The notes beneath the pieces are model-generated. The model made no database searches. It saw only the letters and a program-made list of their open reading frames with translations, and had not been told where the DNA came from. From Polyangiaceae bacterium (GTDB taxonomy: Bacteria > Myxococcota_A > Polyangia > Polyangiales > Polyangiaceae), in assembly GCA_016719945.1 (NCBI GenBank), contig JADJYE010000010.1, forward strand, positions 124,001-188,000: 64,000 nucleotides of DNA, given 5' to 3'. Below, in pieces: positions 1 through 10,800 of the stretch. Within the stretch, counting starts at the first letter, position 1. Each line of letters starts with the position of its first letter. Made by a program: the position numbers and the translations under genes.

Positions 1-2022
1 GATCACGACGCGGTACGCCTCGTCGTCGGCCGCGCGCAGCATCGTGTCGTCCATCTCGCGGACATTGCCGAAGTGGAGGGTCCCCAGGCGCTCGGTGCCG
101 CGCCAGGGGTGCTTGTGCTTCTCGACGGTGGGCTTGTCGCTCTCGAGCTCGAGCTGCTCGAACAAGATCTCGCGGAGCTTGGAGCGGCGGGCGCCGACGG
201 TGTCGTACGCCGCGGCGGCCTGGATGATCGGCTTCACGTCGACGCCCTCGAGCACGACGACGATCTGCGGGTCTTCCTGGCCGGTCAGCCGGAGCTTGCC
301 GATCTCGCTCGCCCACGTGCGCAGGCGCTGCGCCGCGAGGGTCGCCTCCGCGCCGGGGACGGGGGACCTCAGCGTGCCGTGGTTGAGCTGCACCAGCCGG
401 CTCGCGGTGAGGGCGCGGAACACCGGCGTGCTCGGCGCGAGGGCCGCGAGCAGCAGGGTCTTCGCGAGGCGGTTGTCATTGCGGCAGCGCGTCTCCCGGC
501 AGTTGGCGCAGCCGACGGTGGCCGCGTCGTTGCGGAGGCGCTGGCACTTGTCGGGCGAGCCGGTCTTGTTCTCCCGCTGGATGACCGGCAAGAGCTCGCT
601 GTCGTAGATGCGCTTGGCCGACGCGAAGCGCTGCCGCATCGTGCCGTCCATCGGCTCTTCGCCCTCGGCGAGGGCGTCGTACAGGTCGCCGACGGGAACG
701 ACCTTGCCAATCTCGAAGTCGGCCATCTGCCCGACGAGCATCTCGACCAGGATCTTGAGGGCGGTGCGCTCGCGCTGGAGGTAGTGGCTCATCGCCACCA
801 GCGCCTCGACGAGCGCGGGGCTGAACGGGTACACGCGGCGGAAGCCAGGCTCGTCCCCGATGTCCCCCAGCAGGGTGCCCCACGCGCTGCCGAGCCCGCG
901 GCGCATCGCATCGAAGGCGGCGTCGAGCTGCTTCTTCGCGGCCTCACCCTTGGGCTGCACCACGCGCTTCTCGATGATCGCGGGCAGGTCCTTGTCGGGC
1001 AGGGGAATGGTGTTGAAGCGCCCCTCCCAGAACTTCAGCTTGTCGCGGACGGTCTGCGCGTCGTGCCCCGCGTATTGCTCGCCGACCATCTCCCCGATGT
1101 CGCGCTGTCGCGCCGCGAAGGTGACGATGGGGATGGCCTGGTCCGCGGCCTGGCCCTCGACCAGCTTCGCGAGCTTGGCGATCTCGTCGTTGAGCGACTC
1201 GGGGCTCGAGGCCTTGGTCGCGAGCCACAGGACGAGCTCGTCCAGGAACAGCACGATGGCCTTGTGCCCGAGCTCGCCCGCGTGTCGGGCCATGGCCGCC
1301 ATGCCGTCCTCGAAGCCGAGGTACGCGGCGCTCTGCGAGGCGAAGGCAGGGAAGTGCGACTTGACGAGGGCGCTGAAGAGCACGCCGCGGACCTTGGGGT
1401 CGCCGCTGGCGAGCACGTCGGCGAAGCGGGCGGGGCCCCAGGCCTCGGCGGCCTTCTTCCCCCACCGTGCGTCGACGTGGGAGCCCTCGTTGAGCTTCGC
1501 GAAGAACGCGTCGTCTCCGAGCTGGGCGCGCAGCGACTTCGCGTTGTCGAACAGCGCGCCGTCGGCGAAGAGCGGGGCGATGGGCGCCTCGGGCCGCTCC
1601 TTGCGCATGCGGTCGAGGTACGCCTTGAACAGCGCGTCCCCCAGGGTCTGCGCGTCGATCATGTTGATGTGCAGGCGCAGCACGTCGTGCGTCTTCACCC
1701 ACGCGTGCTTCTCGACCAGATCGTGCAGCCTGGGCTCGCGCCACGCCCGCGCGTCGTTCGCACAGAGCAGGCTCAGCACGGCCATGAAGTGGCTCTTGCC
1801 GGAGCCGAAGCTGCCGTGGATGAAGGCGGCGTCGTTGCGGCGCTCGGTGACCGCGTTCGAGACGAGGCCGAGCGCGCGGTCGAGCGCGTGGTGGATGTCC
1901 GGCGTGATCGCGTACGTGTCGAGCAGCACGTCGGGCTTGGTGACCGCCTCGGCGAGGCGCACCACGAACGCGCTCTTGGTCACCGCAGCGGGCAGCTCGA
2001 GGAGGTCGCGGAGCGAGGTCAT
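1..2022 (-). CDS. pglY: BREX-2 ATPase PglY, C-terminus cut by the window edge
   Basis: The minus-strand frame is open from ATG 2022 to base 1, so at least 674 codons are present and the C-terminus lies outside. A Walker A loop (GSFGSGKS, residues 70-77) follows an IHG strand, and a Walker B strand ends in LFLDEL near residue 260. A small Cys cluster (CANC...C) lies near residues 500-510. The length, the N-terminal ATPase core and linkage to pglW/pglX fit PglY of the phage growth limitation / BREX type 2 systems, where it is thought to power the defence complex. Its start is 402 bp from the stop of the preceding minus-strand gene, with a plus-strand gene between them, so it probably has its own promoter. 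That resembles Streptomyces, where pglYZ and pglWX are separate units. pglZ would be expected beyond base 1. The family call rests on motifs and context. Confidence 0.85.
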   Translation of the reverse strand, partial: MTSLRDLLELPAAVTKSAFVVRLAEAVTKPDVLLDTYAITPDIHHALDRALGLVSNAVTERRNDAAFIHGSFGSGKSHFMAVLSLLCANDARAWREPRLHDLVEKHAWVKTHDVLRLHINMIDAQTLGDALFKAYLDRMRKERPEAPIAPLFADGALFDNAKSLRAQLGDDAFFAKLNEGSHVDARWGKKAAEAWGPARFADVLASGDPKVRGVLFSALVKSHFPAFASQSAAYLGFEDGMAAMARHAGELGHKAIVLFLDELVLWLATKASSPESLNDEIAKLAKLVEGQAADQAIPIVTFAARQRDIGEMVGEQYAGHDAQTVRDKLKFWEGRFNTIPLPDKDLPAIIEKRVVQPKGEAAKKQLDAAFDAMRRGLGSAWGTLLGDIGDEPGFRRVYPFSPALVEALVAMSHYLQRERTALKILVEMLVGQMADFEIGKVVPVGDLYDALAEGEEPMDGTMRQRFASAKRIYDSELLPVIQRENKTGSPDKCQRLRNDAATVGCANCRETRCRNDNRLAKTLLLAALAPSTPVFRALTASRLVQLNHGTLRSPVPGAEATLAAQRLRTWASEIGKLRLTGQEDPQIVVVLEGVDVKPIIQAAAAYDTVGARRSKLREILFEQLELESDKPTVEKHKHPWRGTERLGTLHFGNVREMDDTMLRAADDEAYRVVI

Positions 2023-2135
2023 CGAAGGGCCGGAGGGTACCACCGAGCCCCGCGGGGCGGCGGCGGGGATGCGAGCTTACAGCGATGTTACAGCGGGCGC
2101 CTCGCGGCCCCGGTTCAGCGCTAGCCTCGTTTCTG

Positions 2136-2441
2136 ATGCTCGATGCGACCTGCCAAGCCTACGCAGACGGGCGCCTCTCGATCGACGAGGTGGCCAGGCG
2201 CTTTGTCATGGGGTTGGCGGACGCGCTCGTGTTTCTCGAGGAGCAGGGGTGCCGGGTCGCGCCGGCCGCGCTCCGACTCACGCCCGAGGCTCGCGCGCAC
2301 CTCCTGTCGCGCATCCGGGCCGAGCGGATCGCTCGTGGCGGAGAGCCACGCCTCGAGCGGCAGCTCGTGTTGCGAGAGGTGGTCGCCAGCCAGCGGCTGG
2401 AGGGGATCGACGCGCGCTGGGTGCTCAGGCGTAGGTCTTGA
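2136..2441 (+). CDS. Small protein with Fic-inhibitor (VbhA-like) motifs inside the BREX locus
   Basis: This 101-aa protein is divergent from pglY, and its last 17 bp overlap the end of the convergent gene at 2425. ATG 2136 is chosen over an upstream in-frame start at 2085 because the upstream residues look non-conserved and Pro/Arg-rich. Near the N-terminus is YADGRLSIDEVARRF, which resembles the YxxGEIsldE helix of VbhA antitoxins. Near the C-terminus is ASQRLEGID (Ser85, Glu89, Gly90), matching the (S/T)xxxE(G/N) inhibitory motif of Fic regulators. In VbhA the two elements occur in the opposite order, so this is only a resemblance. No Fic enzyme (HxFxxGNGR) is visible nearby. It could instead be a transcriptional regulator of the divergent pglY. 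It is the only plus-strand gene in the defence block. Confidence 0.55.
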   Translation: MLDATCQAYADGRLSIDEVARRFVMGLADALVFLEEQGCRVAPAALRLTPEARAHLLSRIRAERIARGGEPRLERQLVLREVVASQRLEGIDARWVLRRRS

Positions 2442-3486
2442 GCACGATGCGCTCGCGCCCGCGCAGCTCGGCTTGGACTTGCCGCACGCTGGCCCCGAAC
2501 GCGAGCATGCGCTCGAGGGACGGCGCGTAGGGACGTCGCGGGTCGACCCGCGGGATCAGCTGCACCATCTCCGCCTCCAAGCGCCCGAGGCTCCCATTCC
2601 ACTCGCCTTCGTCGGCGATCGTTCGCAGCTCGGACACCACGTGCTCGATCTCGCCGCCCGAAGGGACATCGAACCCGGCCTCGACGAGGACATCGAACCC
2701 GGCAGGGCCCGCGTAGAGGCCCGCGACTCCGCCGAGCCAGGTGCGAACGACCCGCGCGCCTTCGCGGCCGAGCGCGCCCGCCACGCGCTCCCTCAAGCTC
2801 GAGAACAGGTCCGGGACGAGGGCGAACCCGTGTTGGATGCTGCCGAGCAGGCGCTCACCCCTCGGTGAGGAGCCGGGCTCGAGCAGGATCGACTCCAGCG
2901 CCTCTTGGGGCGCGGGCTCGCCAAGCGCCTCGCCATGCGCGCGATCGAGCGCCTCCACGATGCCGTGGGCCAAGCCAAGCGTGGTGGACCATTCGTCCCG
3001 GAGGGTTTCGGGCACGACCCCCACGAGCACCTCGACGTTCGCCGTGCGACCGCCCCGCACGACGAGCTCCATGGCTGCACCCGCGAGCATCGTCCCGCGG
3101 CTGTCGCGACGGACGGCCCCGCCGGGCGCGGCGCCGGGCGACCGCCACAGCGCGGGGTCCAGCAAGGCGCTTCGCGCCGCCTCTACCGCCGAGCGCGCCG
3201 CATCGGGGCTCGAGAGCACCCTTAGATAGGTCACGAAACACGCTTTGGCCCACGACTCGGCGACCTGCGCCTCGAGCGCGTCGCGGGTGCCCTCGACAAG
3301 GGGAACCCACGGGAACTGCCAGCGCGCGTGAGCCCACTGCGTTGGGGACGCGCGTTCCCAGCGCAGGGTCCTCATGTCGAAGCGGTCGTACACCTCGTGC
3401 TTGCGTGCGAGCACGACACCGGCGTCAGGGAGGACCAGGGCCTCCCAACGATCGTCTCGCTTTGCTAGCTCGGGTACCCGTTCCAT
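2425..3486 (-). CDS. Unrecognised protein, BREX-2 accessory candidate
   Basis: 353 aa from ATG 3486, overlapping the upstream gene by 22 bp and so likely translationally coupled to it. I do not recognise a family. The N-terminal ~75 residues are rich in Trp and aromatics (ALVLPDAGVVLARKHEVYDRF, then WQFPWVPLVE). The middle is mixed alpha/beta (AMELVVRGGRTANVEVLVGVVPE) and the C-terminal third is helical, ending in a basic stretch (RGRERIVLKTYA). There is no signal peptide, membrane segment, Walker motif or obvious catalytic motif. It lies between pglX and pglY, where canonical BREX-2 sets do not carry it, and it is always read with the zinc-ribbon protein upstream. A role in the defence system is inferred from position only. 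Confidence 0.7.
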   Translation of the reverse strand: MERVPELAKRDDRWEALVLPDAGVVLARKHEVYDRFDMRTLRWERASPTQWAHARWQFPWVPLVEGTRDALEAQVAESWAKACFVTYLRVLSSPDAARSAVEAARSALLDPALWRSPGAAPGGAVRRDSRGTMLAGAAMELVVRGGRTANVEVLVGVVPETLRDEWSTTLGLAHGIVEALDRAHGEALGEPAPQEALESILLEPGSSPRGERLLGSIQHGFALVPDLFSSLRERVAGALGREGARVVRTWLGGVAGLYAGPAGFDVLVEAGFDVPSGGEIEHVVSELRTIADEGEWNGSLGRLEAEMVQLIPRVDPRRPYAPSLERMLAFGASVRQVQAELRGRERIVLKTYA

Positions 3487-4316
3487 CGGATGTTCAGCTC
3501 GCTGGTCGCCACGCGATGCGCCTCGCTCAAGTGTACCCGATCGATCGGAATCGTCACGGCCTCCGTCACCGTCACGGCCTCGACGGCCGATCGGTGCAGC
3601 GGGCCCCAGATATGCGCCTCGATGAAGTCGTCGGCCGCTCGGTCGGCGCCCGAGTGAAGGAGGAGATCGGCGAGCTCATCGTCGGTCGGGTCGGTGCGCA
3701 GCCTGCCCGCGAGCTTGGCCGTCGCGAGCGCGACGCGCCCGCAGAGCGGCGCCCGATAGCCGCGGGGAGGTGGGGAGCGGTCGGTGACGCCGTGCCGGCG
3801 GATGAAGTCATAGGCGTTCTCTTCGAGAAGCGACGTACGGCGCTCCAGGCTCCCGAGCTTCAGGTGCAGGGTGACGAGACCGTACGAGCGCAGGCCGGCC
3901 CGCGCGCTGAGCGCGGCGTAGCCGATCTGCGGGCCGACCGACCCGAACAGGAGGGCGTCGACGACGGTGCGCTGACGGTCGTTCGCGTGGGCCGCGGGGC
4001 GCCTCGCGCCGGCTGCGAGCAGGGCGTGGTAGGAGACCTGCTGGGTGCGATCGCGGGTGATGACTTGGTGCGCGAACGCTGGGTCCACGTTCACGACGAC
4101 GCTCGCCGACGCAACCAGGGTGCTCAGCCGGTCGAGGACCGGCCGCAGCTCCTCGGCCACCGCGGCGCGTGCGCGTGCCTCGCGTGCCAACAGCTCGAGG
4201 CCCTCGTCGAACGCGAGCCGCACGTTGGGAGGCGGAGCCTGATGGCCACAGCCGGGGCAGATGTCCTCGGCGGCCTCCAGCTCGACGCCGCACTCGATGC
4301 ACGGATGTGGCTTCAC
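3465..4316 (-). CDS. Zinc-ribbon protein of unknown function in the BREX-2 operon
   Basis: 283 aa. The reading frame extends to 4367, but GTG 4316 is preferred: a GGAGAGGGG ribosome-binding site lies just upstream, and the protein then begins directly with a zinc ribbon (CIEC at residues 6-9, CPGC at about 20-23). It starts 17 bp after the pglX stop and overlaps the next gene by 22 bp, so all three appear co-transcribed. After the ribbon come a helical segment rich in Ala/Glu/Arg (35-75) and an alpha/beta region containing LLFGSVGPQIGYAALSARAG and GLVTLHLKLGSLERR. No catalytic signature is evident. The ribbon suggests nucleic-acid or protein binding. The function is unknown, and a BREX accessory or regulatory role is inferred from position. 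Confidence 0.75.
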   Translation of the reverse strand: MKPHPCIECGVELEAAEDICPGCGHQAPPPNVRLAFDEGLELLAREARARAAVAEELRPVLDRLSTLVASASVVVNVDPAFAHQVITRDRTQQVSYHALLAAGARRPAAHANDRQRTVVDALLFGSVGPQIGYAALSARAGLRSYGLVTLHLKLGSLERRTSLLEENAYDFIRRHGVTDRSPPPRGYRAPLCGRVALATAKLAGRLRTDPTDDELADLLLHSGADRAADDFIEAHIWGPLHRSAVEAVTVTEAVTIPIDRVHLSEAHRVATSELNIRWNGYPS

Positions 4317-4333
4317 TCGATCTGCCCCTCTCC

Positions 4334-7300
4334 TCAGCGCCGCCGCCCCCGCGACGGGGGCCGCCACGCCCTGAGGTCATCGAGCGAGCGGCCGATGGCG
4401 CGGGCCTCGCCCTCGACGTAGCGCTCATACCAGTCTCCCGGGCCGTCGCCGCCGAAGTCGTCGTTGGGCTGGTTGTGCCATTGCTTGAGCCAGGGCACGA
4501 GCTCGAGCAGGCCCGCGAGCAGGGGGACGAGCCGGGCGCGGCCGGTCTCGTCGGCGCCCCAGCCGTCCTCGTTCTTGCGCTCGTGGTACAGGCCGGCGAG
4601 GGCGGTGGCCTGCTGCAGGTGGTCCCACCCGGCCCAGCCGTAGATGGGGCTCTTGTCGTCGTCTCGCTCGGCGCCTGGATAGGAGATGAAGCGCTCCTTG
4701 GGCACGTCGAGCTTGCCGCGCAGCCGCCAATAGATGGGGTCGCGATAGTCCTTCGTGTCGTACTTCGGCGGGACAGCGATCTCGACCGTCTCCCCCGCGT
4801 CCTCCCGGCGCTGCAGGGCCCAGGTGACTTCCCACTCGGCGCGCTTGGCGAGGCCTGTATCGGTGTAGCGGAGGGCGGCGAGGTAGGGGACGGCCTCGTC
4901 CGCGACCCATTGAGCCGGGCCGTCGTCGGCGTCGCGCTCGACGCCGGATGGGAGGCTGTGCCCGAGGGCGCGCCAGGACAGTGTCTTGCCGTCCGAGGCC
5001 CCGGCGAAGACCTTCTCGAGCGCCTCGAGCACGATGCCGGTGCGGACCTCGACAGCGACCGATGCCCAGTCGGTGAGCAGCCAGCGCCTCTTGAACACGG
5101 GCTGCTCGATCAGTCGCACAGTGGCAGGGAGGTCGAGCTCGTCGAGCCCGGGCTGGGTGTCGGCGGGCTCGGAGAAGCCGTGGCGGGTGAACCAAGCGGT
5201 GCGCTTCTTGTCGCGAACGAGCTGGACCTCGAAAGCCCGGTGCCCTGGCGCGAGCCGGTCCGGCAGGCTCGGGGCCTTCGGGACGAGGTCGAAAAGCCGG
5301 TAGACCTCGAAATCGAGGTGTTCTTGAAGAGCGACCATGGCGTCCAGAACCGCGCCCTCTTCCAGTGCGGCGCCGCGCCACGACTCGGGATCGCGAACCA
5401 CGGTGTCGGCCAAGGCTTCTCGCAGACGTTGCCTGCGCGCGGCGAGATCCAGCATCGACCGAGCCAGCGGGGCGAGCGACTGCCATTGCGGCGGCAACGG
5501 GAACTGTGCCACCTGCGTTCCGCTGAACTCCAGGAACTGCTCCCACTCCTCAGCCTTGAGTCCCTCGTTGACGCCCTGTGCTCCCTTCGAGTGGAGCACC
5601 TGGCGCGCGTAGAAGCACGCGGTGGAGCTGTTCAAGTAGGCGAGGAGGGCGAGGTGGTCGTCTTCGGTGGCGGTCTCGGGGAGCTTGATGATGGGGGCGC
5701 TTCGGTTGAACACCTTGCCGCCGCGGTCGAGGACGAAGTGGTTGTGGGTGGCGACGAAGGCGAAGGCGATGGAGAGGGGGGGTTCTGTATCTGTCGACCG
5801 TGACTTGATGCCACTCCCACCAGGTCCGTCCAGAGGACCGATAGTCTCCTCCGCCAAACACGGCGCGCGCCCACAGAACTCCTCGGTAGGGCCAAAGGAG
5901 CCGTGATGCCTTTCCATCCAGCGCGACCAGCTTGAGTGCAGCGTCGTAGGGAAAGACGACGTCGAGTGTCGGCGTATGCGACCAGTCGCGGAGGTCCTCG
6001 CCGATCACAAGCCGACGGACCAGGGCCTCGGGCATGCCAAAGCGCGTCCAAGAACCGAGCTCACGAAGGTATACGTCGTCAGCATTGGACATCCCGCCGA
6101 CCCCAATCGTGGCAAGGTCTCCAAGCCGCTTCTCAGCGCGCTCCTCGAGCAGCTCCTTCAGCTCCGCCGCACCGCCACCGCCGAGGCTCCAAGGGTGCTT
6201 CTCGAAGGTCTCGCGGGGGACGTCGGCTACCGAGATGAAGTCGTTCTCGAACCCGACCTCGTCGAGGTGATCGCGGATCGAGCTCCACACCAGCCCCTTC
6301 TCCGGCTCTTCGGGCGTCTGCGGCTCGCCGCGCTTGCCGAGCACCGCGCGAATGTGGGTGCCGATCTTGGGCTGGTTGCGACCGAACAGCAGCACCGTGG
6401 GTGTGCCGTGGCCGGGGATGAAAGCGCCCGCGGTGTCGACGACGCGCGTGAGGTTCACCCGCGGAAGCACCTCCTCGATCAGCTTCTTGCCGAACTCTCG
6501 CTTCATGAAGCTGTTGGCGTTGATCAGCCCGACGTAGCCGCCGTCGCTGGCGAGCTGGAAGAAGCGCTCGGTGAATGGCGCGGCGAGGGCGTATTTGCCG
6601 GCGGCGCTGGCGTACGCCTTGCGATAACGCTCGCGCAGCGTCGGGTCCTTGCAGGTGATGTACGGCGGGTTGCCCACGACCACGTCGAACCGCTTCGCGA
6701 ACAGGCGCTTCGCGGCCTCGGGGTCGTCGAGCTGGAAGATGGCCTCGCCCCAAGCGTGCGCGTCGTCCGACAGGGTGGCGAAGGAGAGGGTCGCGTCCTT
6801 CGCGGCGTACAGGAGCGAGTCTGCGATGACGACGTTGGGCTCGACGTTGGGGGCCTGGGCGAGCTTGTCGATGCCCGCGGCCTCGAGGTACGCGAGCAAC
6901 AGGCGGAAGCGCGCGATGGCGGCGGCGTACGGGTTGATGTCGGCGCCGTACACCTGGGACAGCGCCTTGCCCGCATGCTGCTTGTTGGAGAGGCCCGGGG
7001 CCTTGCGCTGGTGCGCCTCGAACAGGCGGCGGAAGGCGCCCAGCAGGAAATGGCCGGAGCCGCAGGTGGGGTCGAGCACGCTGACGTGCTCGAGGCCGCG
7101 GTCGGCGATGGCGGGGTCGAGGGTCTGCTCGAGGATCAGCTCTTCGACGAACTCGGGCGTCTGCAACAGGGCGTACCGCTCGCGAACGCTCTCGGAGATG
7201 TCCTGATAGAGATCTCCCAGGAAGCGGGTGCTCGCGCCGGGGAAGGCCCAGACCAGCGCGCCCTCTGTCGTGGTCTCCCGGAAGAAGGCGAGCAGCTCGC

Positions 7301-7808
7301 GCACCATCGGCGCGCTGGGGGAGAGGCGCCAGGCAGGGTTATGGCGCCGGCCGAGCACGTCTTGGCCGCCGGGGAGGTGCGCGAGCTCGCGGAAGACGGC
7401 GAGCACGTAGTCCCGGTGGCTCAGCGCGGGGAACAGCTCGAAGAAGACGTGCTCGCTGTCGAGCGCGCCCTCGCCGGCGACGCGGGGGTGCGACAGGTAC
7501 CCGCGATCTTCCAGGGTGCGGATGAAGACCAGCGAGAGCACCCAGGCCACGCCGATCTGCTCGAGCTGGCGCTCGAGCCAAGCCTTGAAGGGGTCGGCGG
7601 TGCGCTCTTGCTTGAGCTCGCGCTGGTGCTCGGCGAACAGCGCGGCGTGCACCGTCGGCTCCTGGCTGACGCGAGCCTGCAGGTCGGGCAGCAGCTTCTT
7701 CGCGAGCAGCTGCGACAGCTCCTTGGTCAGGTCGCGCGGGGCTGCGGCCTTCTTGGGCTTCGGCGCCTTGGGGGCCTTGGGCTTGTCGGTCGTCTTCTTG
7801 GCGGCCAT
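4334..7808 (-). pseudogene. pglX: BREX-2 adenine methyltransferase PglX, frame broken at a C7 tract
   Basis: Two overlapping minus-strand frames make one family-length protein of about 1150 aa. Frame one starts at ATG 7808, four bases after the pglW stop. It carries SAM motif I (DPTCGSGHFLLG, residues ~240-250) and the N6-adenine catalytic motif NPPY (~379-382). Near 5780 the coding strand has seven consecutive C (bases 5776-5782). Homology then moves to a second frame that resumes with FVATHNHFVLDRGGKVFNRS and runs to the stop at 4334. Removing one C gives RTPLSIAFAFVATHNHF in frame. PglX methylates host DNA and takes part in BREX-2 restriction of phage. The break may be a sequencing error or a phase-OFF state: in S. 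coelicolor, Pgl phase variation is attributed to a homopolymer in pglX. The gene-family call is secure; loss of function is not. Confidence 0.85.
5776..5782 (-). repeat. C7 homopolymer at the pglX frame break
   Basis: Seven G on the plus strand read as seven C in pglX. A run of six, or any length differing by three, would join the two pglX frames. It is a candidate contingency tract or sequencing-error site. Confidence 0.8.
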
Positions 7809-7812
7809 TCGA

Positions 7813-10800
7813 TCAGAGCCTCTGGGTCGACCACGCGTCGGGGATGCGGACGTGCTGCGCCGGCGACGAGAGGGGGATGGGCAGGGGCCTCTCGAGCGCG
7901 TCGATCACCGGCACCGTGTGCGCCTCCGAGAAGGAGGGGACGAGCAGGAAGACGCCCGGGAAGCTGTCTTGCTGGGAGGCGCGCAACAGCTCGAGCAGCG
8001 GCTCGGAGAGCTGGTAACGCCCCAGGACCCCCGGCTCGGTGAGCAGCAGCGTGCCGGGCTCTGCAGTGACGCGCCGCACGACGCGCAGCGCGGCCCGCTC
8101 GACCAGACTCGAGAGCATCACCCAGTCGTCTCCCCCCTCGGGGCCGCGCCGATCGGTGTCGATCACGACCGAGGTGTCGTCCACCCCTTCTTCCCGCAGC
8201 ACCACGAAGAGCTCGTCGAGGATGGCGGCGTCGAGCGACACCGTACGCGCGCCGAGCAGCGACTGCAGGAACGGGGTCGCCTGATCGGCGACCGCGGCGG
8301 CGATCTCCAGCACGCGATAGGAGCGGCTCTTCGCGGCGCTGCGCAGCTTGCTCTTCAGCTCGATCAGGCCCTGCGCGGCGGGGTCGAGCACGGGGCCGCG
8401 CGGCGCGTGGCTGGTGCGCGGCGGGGTGTGAAAGTGCGCGGTGCTGGACGCCGTCGCGGAAGGAGCGCCCCTGCGCACGAAGAGGTGCTCTTCCCGCGTG
8501 AAGCCGAGCGGCTCGAGCAGGTGCGCGAGCTCGTCGTCCTCCGGGAGCTTGTCGGCCGCGGGGTAGCGCAGGGCCACGACGCGCCGCACGTCCTCCGCCG
8601 GGATGCGGGACGCGGCGAGCGCGCCGGTGGAGAGGTGGAGGGCGCGCCGCGCGTCCATGCCCCGCGGGTAGATCTCGAGGCGCGCGCTGAGCGCGGCGGT
8701 CGCGCTGGCCTCGGCCGCGAGGTTTGCGAGCACCTCGGGCGGCGCGCCGGACAGCGCGGTCTCTGCGGTGCGGCGGGCGAGCTCCTCCCCCACCTCCTCG
8801 AAGGCGGCGAGCGGCTCTCGCCTCGCGAGCTCGTCGGCCAGCTCGCCGAGGGCCTTCACGACGGCGAAGCGATCGGCCGAGCGCGCCGCCCAGGTGGCGT
8901 CTCGCACGCGGCCAAGCACGAGCTCGGGCGAGGCCTCGGCGAAGGCGCGAGCGAGCGCGCTCGCCTTGCGTCGCGCCTCGTCCGAAGGCTCGGCGCTGAG
9001 GTGCTGGAGCAGCGCGCTCGCCAAGCGAGCGAGCGGCGCGACGCCGCCCGACGCGTCGAGCACCGGGAGCAGCCGCTCGGCGAGCGGCTCGAGGGTGTGG
9101 TGCTCTCGCCAGTCTTCCTTGGCGGTGGCCAGCGCCACCGAGAGGGTGGGCTGGGCGACCTTGTGGCGGCGCGCCAGCTCGGTGCTGACCCCGACGAAGC
9201 GACCGCCCGGCGCCTCGTCGATCCCGAACAGCTCGCGCACGTATTGCCAGCGCTTCTTCCCGGTCGGAAAGGCGCGCACGACCCAGGCATCGAGCGAGTC
9301 GGCCGCCTCGACCGCGGGGCCTGGGGCCGCGGCGCTGAGCGCGGCCTCGACCTGCTCGAGCCCCCGCGGGATCGCCCGCAGGATGCGCGCGAGCCGCTCC
9401 CGCGACGTATTGGCGAGGTCGACCGTGCTCGCGATCCCCGCGTTGACGAGGGGCAGCACGACCGCGGCCGGGAGCCTCGGGACCTGACCCAGCGGGATGG
9501 CCTCGCCGCGGTAGCTCGGCTGAAGCGCGACCTCGACGGTGTGCTCGCCGGCCGAGCCGCGCAGGTCCCTCGCGAAGGCGGCGATCTCCCGGGCTGTCTC
9601 GCGGCCGACGCCGCGGATGGCCGAGAGCTGATTGGTCGGCAGCGACAGGGCGTGGGCGAGGGTGATCACCCCCGCGCGATCGAGCGCGTTCTTCGCCCGC
9701 GCCGAGAGCGAGGCCACCGCCTGCACCGGCGTGGTGAGCGGGAGGCTGGCGATGGGCGGGGCAGCCAGAGGCGCGGGCGCGCTCTCGGTCGGCGCGGGGA
9801 CCTCGGGCGCGCGGAAGGCGTCGAGCCACTCGGCCCGCATCGCGTCGGCCGACTCGTGGCGCGCGCTCGCGTCGCGCGCGAAGGCGCGCTTGAAGAAGGC
9901 GTGGAGGCGCGCGCGGACGCTCGGATCGAAGCGCTCGGCGTCGATGACCATGTCGGCGCCGCTCGCGGTCGCGGCCACCTCGCCATTGCCCCACACCGGG
10001 CGCGTGCCGAGCAGCAGCTCGTACAGCGTAATGGCGGCCGAGTAGCGATCGGCCGCGTGATCGTACGTGCCGCGCTTGAGCAGGAACGGGTCTCGGTAGA
10101 CCGGCGTACCCACCTCGAGCTCGGTGAGCGGCACCGCCGCGAGGGAGAAGTCGAAGAGGAACAGGTTGCGCGTGCGCTTCGCCGCGCTGGTCGCGATGCC
10201 GACGTTCGCCGGCTTGATGTCCCGGTGGAAGCGCGCCTTCTCCTCCAGCTCGCGCAGGGCGAAGAGCAGGTCTTCTCCCCAGCGGCGCGCGTAGTCGAGG
10301 CTCTGCGGCCCCTCGCGCGAGAGCAGCTCGGCGAGCGTCTCCCCCGCGTCTTGCAGGAGGAGGCAGAGCCGCCCCTCGAGCACGAACGGCTCCTTGTCGA
10401 TCAGCGCGACGATGCGATCCCCGCGCAGGGCGCGCAGCGTCTGCGCCTCCGCGCGCAGGCGGTCGTCGAGCGGCTCGCCCAGGCTGACCTTGAGCGCGTA
10501 CGTGCTCTGCTCGCGCAGCACCCGCAGGACGCGCGAGGTCGCCCCGGTGCCGAGCACCTTGAGGACCTCGAACGCGCCGAGCTGCTGGCCCTGGCGCGCC
10601 TCGAGCGGATCGACCTTGGGCGCCGAGGAGGTCGGCGGCGCCGGCGCAGTGATCGCGTCGACCAGCATCTGCACCCACTCGATCGGCGAGTCGGGGCGGT
10701 TGACCGGGACCGGATCGGTCGCCATGCGCACCAGCTCGTCGAGCTCTCGCGTCGAGCCGTCGTCGTCAGCGCTGGCAGACAGCGCGCCCGCAGCGAACGC

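Noticed and set aside
73..2124. Long plus-strand open frame opposite pglY
   Set aside because: Its Leu/Val/Glu/Arg-rich, motif-free sequence is the antisense of pglY; high GC keeps the frame open.
4169..5803. Plus-strand frame opposite the pglX C-terminal half
   Set aside because: Antisense of a well-conserved PglX segment; no motif.
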